From Ectocarpus siliculosus (Eukaryota > Sar > Phaeophyceae > Ectocarpales > Ectocarpaceae), in NCBI GenBank assembly GCA_000310025.1, contig FN649748.1:2965895-3029894 (forward strand): 64,000 nucleotides of DNA, given 5' to 3'. The notes under the pieces were generated by a model. That model was not told the origin of the DNA, did no database searches, and saw only the letters and a program-made list of their open reading frames with translations. The first letter of the stretch is position 1. Every line of letters starts with the position of its first letter. The position numbers and the translations under genes are program-made. Shown here piece by piece: positions 1-10,200 of this stretch.

Positions 1-157
1 ATCACGTGGTAACATGGGCAGGAACACCTTCTCATGCATTCTCGTTCGTATTTCCTTTCTACACCATGTCATTGCTTTTGAGGGTGGCGCTTGGTCCACA
101 CAAGACCTTGGCTAATCATCGGTTGATCCTCCCCGCCGTGTTTGCTTTTTATCGCAG

Positions 158-1644
158 GACGGCACGGCCCTGACGTTTTCCCCACCTCTACCCCAGGCAA
201 AGCTGGCGGCCATCCGCCGCGTAGGATTCGGGACAGCCGACAAGTTTTTCGTGAGGTAAAACCTAAGTTTTTTCACTTTCACTCTAAACTTCTGCCTCTT
301 GTCTACGACAGCAACCTCATGTAACCATGTACGTGAGATTTGTCCTCGACGGGGTATCTGTTTGATGGTGGGAGGCGAGGCTGCTGTTGTTTAGCGGTAA
401 TAGTTGGAAGCGCTGACGTTGTCGATGTAGCGCGTCGTGCAAGCAACGCGAGCGGGTGTAGCAGGAGAGGTTTCGCATGAGACACTTGTTTGTGTTGGTT
501 CAAGGTAAGTGTCTAGAAGGGTCTTAGTGGTTTTTGTCGACCCTACGCAGTACCCCCATTTGCCGACGGCATTGCAGCGATCGTCTGCCCCTTGGAAAGA
601 TGCAGCCAAGTCGTTGCGTGTCACCCGGTTCATCTTGCTATCCCCAGATTGAGTTGTAGACTTCGCCCATAGGACCGCGGATGATGCTCCCGACCCAGCT
701 GTTGCGAGATCGTACGAACGTTGGCTTCCTGGCAGGTGTCGCGGTATGTAGTAAAGCCGGCCCCAAGTGATCTTTCGTCTTGTCGACAAATGTGTTGACT
801 CGCTAGGGTACCCCGCCTCGCAATATCTGACGGACGATCCAGGTGCACCCGTATGGGCTCGGCGGGCAGCGGCAGGGCCGGCCCCGACGCGTCGCTCAAC
901 GTCGGCGTCTTGAGGCCGATAGAACAGCAGCAGCAGCAGCAGCAGCAGGGGCGGCGGCGGTGGCGAGATCGAGGAAACAACGGTCACCAGAATCCCTCGT
1001 GGGTGGACGACATCTTCTCCTTCCACTCGGAGGGGCGTTACGTCTACTCGTGGCTCACGGGGGCCTCGGCGAGGGCCGCGGAACACACCCAAGACGCGGA
1101 CCACGTTACCGACGCCCTCCTCTCTCTGCTGCGAACCACAACGCGGGACCCCTCCTGGCAAGCGGCGCCCGAGCAGGACCAGGAACAGGACCAAGCCTTG
1201 GACGACGTTGGGCGAGGAACAACGGCTGCTGCGGCTGGGGCGCTGGTGCGGTCCGACTGGTTCTCCAACCCGCTGTTTCGTGGATCGTACTCGTACCTTG
1301 GCACGGGCTCGTCGCCGGCGGACATGGAGGAGCTCGGTCGGCCGCTATCGGCTCCCGCGGGGGTCGACGCAGAAGGCACCGGGAGCGGTCCTACCGGCGA
1401 CGGTAGGCGTCTTGGAGAAGAAGATCGAGAAGAGCCTGCCGGAGAAGGTGATGGGGGTGGTGGTTCTCTCTCTCGTGCGAGGGTTCTCTTTGCCGGAGAG
1501 GCCATGCACGCGCGCTTCTTCTCGACGGCCCACGGGGGTTTCGATACCGGCCGGCGTGCGGCGAGGGAAGTGCTGGCGAGTTGCGGCTTCAAAGATTGCT
1601 CTGATCCGCTGCACAAGCCAGAGGCGGTCGAATTTGACGCTTGA
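158..1644 (+). CDS. Flavin-containing amine (polyamine) oxidase, C-terminal part of gene
   Basis: This is the 3' part of a gene that begins outside the window. I see two exons. Exon 158-255 follows an atcgcag acceptor and encodes a segment with FSPPLPQAKLAAIRRVGFGT, the FAD amine-oxidase stretch just before the substrate-domain strand. It ends at gtgag|gtaaaa in phase 2. Exon 843-1644 starts after gatccag and its single leading base completes the codon, so the two splice directly in frame. It contains WVDDIFSFHSEGRYVYSWL, then NPLFRGSYSYLGTGSSPADM, then RVLFAGEAMHARFFSTAHGG, which is the conserved C-terminal FAD-contacting region of spermine/polyamine oxidases. The protein stops at 1642-1644. 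Members of the family oxidise polyamines (or, in LSD1-type members, methyl-lysine) with release of H2O2. A Gln run (CAG repeat) and an acidic insert between the GSSPADM and FAGEA motifs are lineage-specific additions. The exact substrate cannot be told from this part. Confidence 0.82.
925..948 (+). repeat. Coding (CAG)8 microsatellite
   Basis: Eight CAG codons in a row encode polyglutamine inside the amine-oxidase exon, in a low-complexity insert between the two recognisable domain segments. Length variation between strains would be expected. Confidence 0.9.
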
Positions 1645-2883
1645 TTTTGGATGCATTGACAAGGAAGCAGGTGGTGTCGATGTGTGGTTGTACTACGACA
1701 CCTGCTTCGTTCGGCAGCGATGGTTTCATGTTTATCTCGACTTGGACAGTTTCTCCCGGCGGTGTGATATTCATCCGCATACGAAAATGGGCAAATTTTC
1801 TTTGCCTTGCCCTTTTGGATGATAATTTGTTGTGATAGCCATTCTGTCAGGTAGAACGGTGATATGTTTTGGTCTTGATTGGTTACGGCCAACTGGCGAA
1901 TTTATCTTCCTCGTCTCTCTGCTGAATGACCTGGAGTTCGCCGCGCAAGACCAATTTAAACCAGCACTTGTGTTTCATCGAAATTCCCCTAGTATAGACA
2001 GCTGGTTTCCCTGTGAAGGGCCATTGATATATTTTATGTAATCCTACAGCGGTTTTAGCTTCGCCCAAAGGTGCCTCCTTTTGGACACTAGGGGTTCAGC
2101 TACTTGGCTCTTTCGGTTGAGAATGTACGGGGTGAGGTCACATTGCCGAGAGGTATGCGATGACCAGACTTTTCCCTTCGAACCAGGAGCTTTCCAATGC
2201 TCTCGATTATAAGAAGTCGCCACCACTCAAAGAACCCTTCTTATTTTGCCCGAAGCCCGCATCTTATTTTGTCTTTGGGGTAGATTTACCTTACATCGAT
2301 AATATGTAGGTTGTGGTGTTGGCTTCTGTACTGAACACACGTCCTGCTGGTCAAGTTGTTTGGTCTCCATATTATTAAGCCTGGTGTTCTCCCTCCGTAA
2401 GCCCCAGGTTCCTAGGTGGCGGTGCGTTCTATATGAATGAAAAGTGTGTGTTCGAAACGTGGACACCTGAAGATTTAGTAAGCCCCTCCTGTTAAACCAC
2501 ACACCTATGGCGTCGTTTAGGGCAACTCAGAATGTGCGGGCGCACCCTTGCTGAGTAGCAGGACAACAAGGGTATCTACTACTACGACGGTTTGTGCGGT
2601 ACTGCCTTCACCGATGTGCGGAGACGAATCAATCAAGGGAGCTTTGTGTCCATGTTGGACATCGTTGGCATGCCTATTTCTGCGCTGGCAGTGAACAGGT
2701 CGCTGTGAAGCACACCCAAGAAGCGCAACACGTCCTGTTTGTAGGAGAGGTCGAAGCCCCGGTATTCATAGCATTTGACAACGGGGATTACTGTTGGAAG
2801 TTACGATTGGGGAACTTTACGAATGAATGTGATATTTCTATTTGCGCCTGTCTGTCAACAGGAAGTGTCAGAATGAAGCAAAG
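1645..2883. other. Non-coding interval downstream of the amine oxidase
   Basis: This is the 3' flank of the amine oxidase. I see no protein with family resemblance on either strand and no RNA gene or repeat shared with the rest of the window. The 5' part is presumably the 3' UTR. Confidence 0.5.
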
Positions 2884-3051
2884 GATGGCGGGACGAATGG
2901 AGACAGAGGCAGAGGCAGAGAGAGCGTGAGAGTTTAGAGGGGAAGAGGAGAGAGAGATAGACAGATGGATAGAGAGAGACAGAGATAATCAAGGAGACCC
3001 GGAAAGAGAGGGAGAGGGAGAGACAGAGACAGAGACAGCGACAGTGATGTC
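2884..3051. repeat. GA/GACA-rich simple repeat
   Basis: About 170 bp of nearly pure purine on the plus strand, made of interleaved gagaca, gagagg and gagata units. It has no coding meaning: the minus-strand open frame over it reads as Leu/Ser/Cys runs. Confidence 0.85.
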
Positions 3052-3958
3052 TACAGAGTTGTGGTTCTAAAGAATTTGAGTACAGTAGTAGGGCTGAGAA
3101 AGGAAGAGTACCTAAGCGAAGAAGTAGGGGTGTCCTCAATGTTCGTGATAGTTGCTGCTGTTCAATGGCGTGTATGTATGCCGAAGTAGGCTGGGCCGGA
3201 GCTAGTTGCAGTTTCTCACATTGCTGGTGTTGCAACATATTGTATTGGATCATATGCATAGGGCCGGAACTATTTGCAGTTCTGCAGTTCAGCACTTTGC
3301 CAGTGTGTGTTCTGTTCAATTCTGGATTCTTATGTCTTGTTTTCTCTCGCGTTGGGTGCTTCGTTTTCGCGGTCAAAGCTGTACGACCTCTACATGGTAT
3401 TGTATACGAAGCACTCTGAGTCCACGTACGTACCAGGCGAAGGAGCCAGCTGCGATGAGAGCCGGCATCGCAAAGGCATGGTGCCAGGCTCCCTGTCGCT
3501 ACGGCGAGATGTACAGTAGTAAAGCAGCAAGAGAGTGATTTCCAACGGAAGAATTTTCATTCCGAGAAAGAACCGCCCGACCTCCAGCAGATGGCAACGT
3601 TATCAGGTTTCATGCGCAGCAATCCCAGAGTACCCTTGGTGACCACCCAATGTGTTGATTCGTCTTTTCTTAAAATAGGAACGCATGGCCATCGGTAGAC
3701 TGAACAAAGGGGGCGGTGACTCCAGTGGGATGAACCATTTAGGACTCGGATAGTACGCAAAGCTACCGTTCACACCCTCTTCTTCAGTTCCGTCAGTTTT
3801 CACTCTGTCCAATCGTCGTTCATTGAGGGGAGGATCGAGGATCGAGTACTACTGGCCATGGACGGCGGTTGCCATGCGGCAGCCATTGCCCCTTGTTTTA
3901 ATCTGGCTCACACTGCCAATAGCAGTAGACGCGCCCGGATGCACGATATTTAGCCGTA

Positions 3959-4019
3959 CTTCACGGTGCTGTAACTCGGCTCGCCCTTGGAGTCTAGAGC
4001 TCGCGACAGGGGCGCCGTG
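3959..4019 (+). repeat. Dispersed repeat, copy 1 (ctcgcgacaggggcg family)
   Basis: About 60 bp that recurs at 4477-4537 in the same orientation. Both share cggtgctgtaactc/ccgtgctgtaactc, then ctcgcc..tggagt, then gctcgcgacaggggcg. The copies are diverged by roughly 15-20 percent and have no coding potential. They may be parts of one older element covering 3900-4540. Confidence 0.65.
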
Positions 4020-4269
4020 ATCGTGAGAGTGGCACGCCCACGTCGGCGAAGACGGCCGAAAAAATTGTTTGAACCCCATTTACCACATTGATTGAACATA
4101 CGTTTGAAAACCGAGGAAGATTGCATTCCATATGACTAAAAGGGTGCCACACACAAAACGCCCGACCAGTACCTAACACATATCATCTGCACCTTCCCAA
4201 CATAACATATATGAGACACACAAGACAACCACCAAACTGTCTTGTTGAGCCTGTTACCCGCAGGGGAGA

Positions 4270-4401
4270 TGTCCCTATATGCTGTCTGGGAAATCGTAGA
4301 CATACAGGTACTTTTCTGACGCTATGAATCCATTGCTAATTTGTCTCAGACTCTTTTCTATGATGGAGATGGCTCCGTGGTGTCATATTAAGAAAAAAAA
4401 A
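4270..4401 (+). repeat. A-tailed dispersed repeat, copy 1
   Basis: A conserved 3' portion runs from ctgacgctatgaat through gtctcagactcttttctatg to tgtcatattaagaaaaaaaaa. Matching sequence occurs at 24053-24128 and, more diverged, at 24255-24376, each ending in an A-rich run. The homology extends upstream through tgggaaatc. A fixed 3' end plus an A tail suggests a retroposed (SINE- or LINE-like) family, but I see no internal promoter. Confidence 0.6.
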
Positions 4402-4476
4402 ACAAAACAATTAAAACCGTTTTTCCGCACCGCAACGTCTAGCTCAATGACTGAAATAATAGTGGTTGCGTGCATT

Positions 4477-4537
4477 CACCGTGCTGTAACTCTACTCGCC
4501 TTTGGAGTTTCGCGCTCGCGACAGGGGCGATGCGATC
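4477..4537 (+). repeat. Dispersed repeat, copy 2 (ctcgcgacaggggcg family)
   Basis: Second direct copy of the repeat at 3959-4019. It lies just after the A-tailed repeat at 4270-4401. Confidence 0.65.
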
Positions 4538-4790
4538 CAGAGAGAGACTGGCCCCCTGCAGCGGGCAACAGCCGGCGAAAAAAAAAGTCTCAAGGCGACC
4601 GCGAACTGATGCACCGAAAAAAAACGTCTTGCTTTTAGAGTACAACAACAATGGTTGAACTCTTGCGTCTCAGGCCTCCGACATAATTGTAGTTAAGTCT
4701 ATACTCACAGGATGGTCGTCGTGACGTGATACATTTCTTGTTATTTGTAAGAAAAAAATAAAAAGATGGCTCGATTTTTGTATTTCTACA

Positions 4791-4953
4791 GCAGTATGGA
4801 CCAGACGCCGACTGTACATAGAAGTCGTACGAGTGTCGACTTAGTTGTGCTGTCACAGCATCTTCCACGCACTTCTGCCAGTGCTGGTTTGTTGATTGGA
4901 GCCTTGTAGGTCGAGATACAGCCGTGATATTCTCGGGTTGTGGAGGCAAAAGT
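4791..4953 (+). repeat. Diverged duplicated block, copy 1
   Basis: About 160 bp matching 5249-5404 in the same orientation. Shared landmarks are gtacatagaagtcgta/gtacatagatgtcgta, gttgtgctgt, cacgcact, gattggagycttgtaggycga and cgggttgtggargcaaa. A third partial match (agcagtatggactagacgccga) starts at 5017. The function is unknown and the frames are broken. Confidence 0.65.
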
Positions 4954-5248
4954 GAACCAGAGCAAAAAATTGCATGCATATTTAGCTCGATTACTGCTGT
5001 GTTTTTGCTTACAAGCAGTATGGACTAGACGCCGAACGACGTCCGCGTACTACGGCAACGACCTAACTGGATCGGATACTTCCTGTCACGGCGAACCACA
5101 GTACAATGCGATGCAAACATCCGTTCGTGTGTCGTGCGGCTGCCACATGTGTCGGACGACAGGTACACGTAGAGCTCTCGCCATGTTGTTGTCGTTACCG
5201 CGCAGTAGGACCCCTCGGAGATCATCCACATGGTGCTACAACGACAGC

Positions 5249-5404
5249 AGTACTACTGTACTGCTGTACATAGATGTCGTAGGAGAGTGGAGTTGTGCTG
5301 TACGGCATCTGACACGCACTCTCCTACCGGTGCTTGCGTCGATTGGAGTCTTGTAGGCCGAAATACAAGAGTGGGTTGGGATCCCGGGTTGTGGAAGCAA
5401 ACCT
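5249..5404 (+). repeat. Diverged duplicated block, copy 2
   Basis: Second copy of the block at 4791-4953. The two are separated by about 300 bp and differ by many substitutions and small indels, so this is an old local duplication or two insertions of one repeat family. Confidence 0.65.
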
Positions 5405-5585
5405 GCTTGCAACAACAGAGAAGGCGGTGTTCTATGTCCTAATGTATCCCGCTCAACTTTTTTTTTTTTTTTGCGACATGTGGTTGCATATTTCTTTGCC
5501 ACTGCCGAAAAAGACCGCTGGATCTTTACGCAGTCCATCTTTCGCATTTATCATTTTACACCGAACGACGCAGGACGGCTTCATC

Positions 5586-5676
5586 ATTGTTGTTGTTGTT
5601 GTTGTGTCTTCACATTAAAAACCGTACCGATCTCTCTCTACCCAGTACCTTCACACAATTGTATGTATGTCCGTAC
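5586..5676 (-). mobile_element. 5'-truncated retroposon with (CAA)n tail, copy 1
   Basis: Read on the minus strand, a conserved 3' terminus of about 70 bp (GTACGGAC, GGTACTGGGTAGAGAGAGAT, GGTTTTTAATGTGAAGAC) ends in a (CAA)n microsatellite. Five more copies lie at 21604-21675, 23719-23810, 62120-62150, 63202-63288 and 63851-63897. All share the same 3' end but stop at different 5' points. This is the usual picture for non-LTR retrotransposition with a microsatellite tail. The parent element is not identifiable from the window. Confidence 0.7.
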
Positions 5677-7254
5677 TTGTGGGTTACCAGTTGGAAATTG
5701 TGGGAATCCCTTCATTCCGAGAGAGCCATAGGTCGGCATCCGGCCTTTTCTTTTTGTACGCTCTTTTCTTCTTGTGAAGTTTTGACGTTGCGCTTGCCAT
5801 CGTCGATTAAGTTTTTGTGTCTTCAAACCTTCTCAGCCGGCCTTCAAACTTCTTGTTGATAAGTCTCCGTGGTAACTTCTCCGCGCATGAGTCATATGCG
5901 GTTATGACCTGCGCTTTGACTTTCACGATGGGTATTTTACCTCCCCGTCTTGCATTGGTGAGTACCTGCGTTATATGGAAGGATCGTTCCACGACGCAAA
6001 CGTCGACGTCTCCTTTTTTTTTTTTCCTTCGCACTCCTTCCTTGCCGCGGTTTTCACACCGACCTCGAACTTCGAACGTGGGGTGCAATTTCCTCTCTTC
6101 GTACCTTCCTCGTCGGCCTTCTCCATCGTTATGTACATAATGTATACCTCGATTTTTCGGCTTTTCGATTAACCGATAGACAAGACTACGGACTGACATG
6201 CCCCTTTCACCCCCGACGGGACCGCGCGCTCGTCGAGTGCCGAAATTCTTCACCACTTCCTTGCCTCTCCCAACACCGTCCCTTCTTCCCGCCCCCACAA
6301 ATCCTCTCCCCTTCTTCTTCTTCCCTTCCTCCTGGACACTCACCACCATCCGTCCTGGATGTTGGCCCCCAACCCCATTGGGGGGCGGGGGGCCAATCCT
6401 TAACCCTAGTACACTACTACAGTACGTCCCCATAAAAATACAATGGAATGAACAAAACCAGTGTCTGTTCTCCAAGAACACGATCACACAACAACAATAA
6501 GCATTTGAGAAAACACACAAGGACATAAAATGACGGCGCATACATCTACGTAGTCTCGGCCAGCGGGGACCTACCAGCAGACACATTCGTTTGAAAATGC
6601 TAGACTTGCGAACTGCTCGCAGAATACTGGAAGATATTCAACCCGGAACGAACAAGAGGAGTTAGACGGACCAGATCAGCTCCATCATGTACGCTTATTT
6701 TTACATGACTCGAACACGAATAGAAGCACCACCGCAACCTTCTTACTTTCACTACCCTGCAGATCTTTGTATATTGCACCATCATGCACACCCTCTCGCT
6801 TCTTGAGAGGGACACAAGACATGTAACGACATATCGGGGATTAAAAGAGTACCGCCCGAATCATACCTAGGTATCAACCCCTCTCCATTCATTCTCATTG
6901 GTCGGACGGACGTGGTACATCAACGAGAGATAAAAAACCCGTGGTTCAAACAATACGTACGTGTGTATATTAACTGCTAAAGGGCTCTTCCGTGTAACAC
7001 TAATTTGACTTCTTACATAGGTGTGAAGTCGTGTATTGAACCCACCCCAAACAAAACCCAGTGCTGGTTGACTAGAATAGGCCAAACAATCAAGTCCGGA
7101 CGATCGGTAGGGTCTCGGATTGCGTCGGGTGTGATGGCGGCCTTGTAGCTTCGAGTTCTGCTTAAGGGATCGTTGTCGGGGATGCGGTTGATACAGATTC
7201 TTCCAAAACTGCTTCGATGACTGCAGCCGGCGCCGGGGTCGTGGCCATCGCGGA
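5677..7254. other. Non-coding interval with one unassigned minus-strand frame
   Basis: A 259-codon minus-strand open frame (6586-5807) lies here. It is Arg/Lys/Gly-rich and matches no family I recognise. Its bias follows the pyrimidine-rich plus strand (long ttctt and ctcctt runs), so I do not call it a gene. The rest holds the 3' flank of the GH81 gene, whose stop codon is at 7257-7255. Confidence 0.4.
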
Positions 7255-10200
7255 TTATTCTGAATCCTCTGATACCGTTTCGCTAGCTGGCGTGGTTGGA
7301 GCCGATGTTGGGGATTGTGTTGGGGACGATGCTTTTTCCGGCACAACCGTCGTCGACGCGGTGGGTGTGGGGGATTGTGTGCTGTCGACCACCACGGTAT
7401 CCTCCGCCACCGACCCAGTTGAAATGGGAACCGCTGTGACGGCCACTTCTACGTCTTCCTCGTTGGCAGGAGATGGTGTTGGGGATGTCGTTTGGGCCAA
7501 TCCTGCATCCTCCTCCACCGACCCAGTTGAAGTGGGAACCGATGTGACGGCGGCGTCCTCCTCGGCCGATAGAGTCGGTGTTGGGGATGTCGATTGGGCC
7601 AATTCTGTATCCTCCGCAACCGATCCAGTTGAAGTAGGAACCGCTGTGACTGGTGCGTCCTCCTCGGCGGATGGAGTCGGTGTTGGGGATGTCGTTGGGG
7701 CCATTCCCGTGTTCCCTGCCGCCAGTGACGATGTTGGCGGAAGCGTTTGGGCCGATACAACAGACGATGGATCTTCCGAAATGTCGGGGAACAGCAAAAC
7801 CTCTGCCCCCATGTCGAAGTAGTCGAGGTTGAAACCAGCGCTGACGACGCATAGCCAGATTTCGGTCTGTCCGGTGGCGAGGGATTGACCTCCATTCCTG
7901 AAAAACGGTGTCAAACAGAGTATGAGTAGACATGAGGGCAGAGGCCACGGAAAGGGGGCGGGGAGGGCCTTGTTCTTCTATTCTTGGGCGTTTTTTTGTG
8001 TGTGGCTCGACCACTGGCCGCACGGCGAGCACAGGAAAGACGGCGGGTTACATGTGGTGTTGTCGGTTCGTCGACCAAATGAACGCAGGCATGCACATCG
8101 GATGAAGCGGAGGAAACGAGACGTGTGGTTGGCATATTTCACGCAATTTCTCCCCGTGGAATATGAATCCAGTCCAATTTAGACCAATTTGGGTTCTTCT
8201 TGAGCCAAAGCAGAGTGCTTTGCTGAACGCGAAGACTTGGAAGTTGTTAAGGCGGAAGATGCGGCCTTCCAAGGTGAGAAGACTCGTGTCGCATAGTTCA
8301 TCTACAACTGATTTCTCGTACGGTATCCGGGACACGACGGAACTACTTCTGAGCAAGGACTCAAGGTGCCAACTCACCTCCCGAGGACCCCTTCCCATAA
8401 GGAAATGTTGAGTCCTTGCAAACACACAGAATCAACTCAGTCAAGCCTACACACCACACCGTCGCCCTACAACGTATGATCACCACCGCGGTACGCCGAC
8501 TCACGCTTCCACGGTTTCGTAGCTTCCCCACGCTCCCGTGTACGGCGCGGTAACCAGCCCGCTAAGGTCCGTCGCATCATCGTCGTCGCAACCACCCCCC
8601 CCCGTCACGACACGAAAGGTGCCACGCTCGTCGATGTTGGTGTACGGGCTAGACACGGAGAAACTGAAGCCCAAGTCCGAGACTACATGTGGTCATCATT
8701 GACCGGAGAGAGTGTTTGTTCAGACGGGGGTAGGGGGAGACGCAGTCAGGTGTTAGTGTCTGCCTTTCTTGAAGCCGTGGGCGACGCATCCCTTCTCGCG
8801 TGGAATATGCTCACCAACATCCTGCGGCGACATATTCTCTAGGGTTTGCCGCGAACGGGTGCTACGCATTTGGCCTTCCCTTCTCTTGGAGCCGCAAACC
8901 CGACTCAAGGAAGCGGCTATGCATGGTCGCCAGCATGCAGCCGTCCACCGACATCGGAAACATCGCCATCACTTACTATCCTCCGTGACGTCGATCGTGT
9001 ACCGCAAGTACTCGCCGCTCCTCATCCACCCGACGTTGTACCCGTCCCCATTGATCGAGATGTCCACATTTTCACTCGGACGGAATTGCTGTTGTTCGGA
9101 GTATTCGGTTGAACAGAGGGCGAATAAGGGGCGTAGGTTAAGGCGTACAGCCTCGCAATAGCGACAAGGTACGGCCACTTGAGGCAGTAGGCTTACGGCA
9201 AGTCGAACGACCCATGTTAAAGAGAAAGCTGGGCGCTGGTACATAGACACGCGAAGTAAAAAGACGATCGCCGGGCGGAACCCGCTCCCCGTTAAAACGT
9301 CCCACTTCACTCACTGGAACCTCCAACCTTCCGACCTATTATACCCAAACACTACTCTGACAATCCCGTCCTCCCGACTCACTCCTCCGTTGTTGCCTGC
9401 ATCCGTGTCCGAGTATCCAACACCTTCCCCTCCGTAGTCGAATTCCTCCCCCTCTATTCTGCCCGGGATGGTAGCAGGGACGCCGTCGAAGGCGCCGGTT
9501 GGAACGACCGGAGCAGGTGTTGGGATCGGAGGTTCGGCAAGGTCCACCTGGGTCCAATTATGTGCGCAGATGATGGCCAGCGCGCGATATTAGTGAGCAC
9601 GGAGGAGGGGTGTAGGGTTTGCTCCATTGAAGAGGAACCGTTGTCCATCACGTCCATTCCCCTGGGAAGAAGCACTTTAGGCATACTCAGGGCAAGAAAG
9701 CGTGAATTGGTTGGGTTTTGTCATAGTCCGCATGCAGGAAAAGGGCTTTGACAACAGGCAGCGGGTCGAGGGCGTGAGCTGAGAACGAGTGAATGCCTCC
9801 GGTGCCTTGGAAAGGTTCTCGAGTAGTACAAGTTAATCGGTAAATGTAGACCATCCGACTAGTCAACGTTGACTAGTCGGATGGTCTAATTTTACCGATT
9901 ACAAGTTCCCAGCAACTATCCTTCGTACATGAGTAGCGAGCGTTCTCTTCTTGCCTGGCCCGCCCATCGTTTAGTTCAGGTTTTGATGATGTTGTTCTGG
10001 AAGGAACTCACAAACGGCAGCTTGACCCTTCAGCATCGTGTTCTGCACCATTTATTACGTGGCGGAATATATGTGCATCCTTTCGATCCAGCACCCTATT
10101 CTCTATGCAACACCTAGCAACTGGGCAGACTTGTCCACACTGAAGGCAAAACGCCGGTCGAAAGCGCGCGAACCTCGTCGTGGGAGCAGTAGGTGGAGCA

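Noticed and set aside
843-1406. Arg/Ala-rich plus-strand frame of 187 codons overlapping the amine oxidase
   Set aside because: Out-of-frame shadow of the GC-rich amine-oxidase exon.
8770-8962. Open minus-strand segment between CBM6 exons 20 and 21
   Set aside because: Exon 20 joins exon 21 ([15 protein letters not shown]) in phase and gives a complete CBM6. The intervening frame has no CBM6 resemblance.
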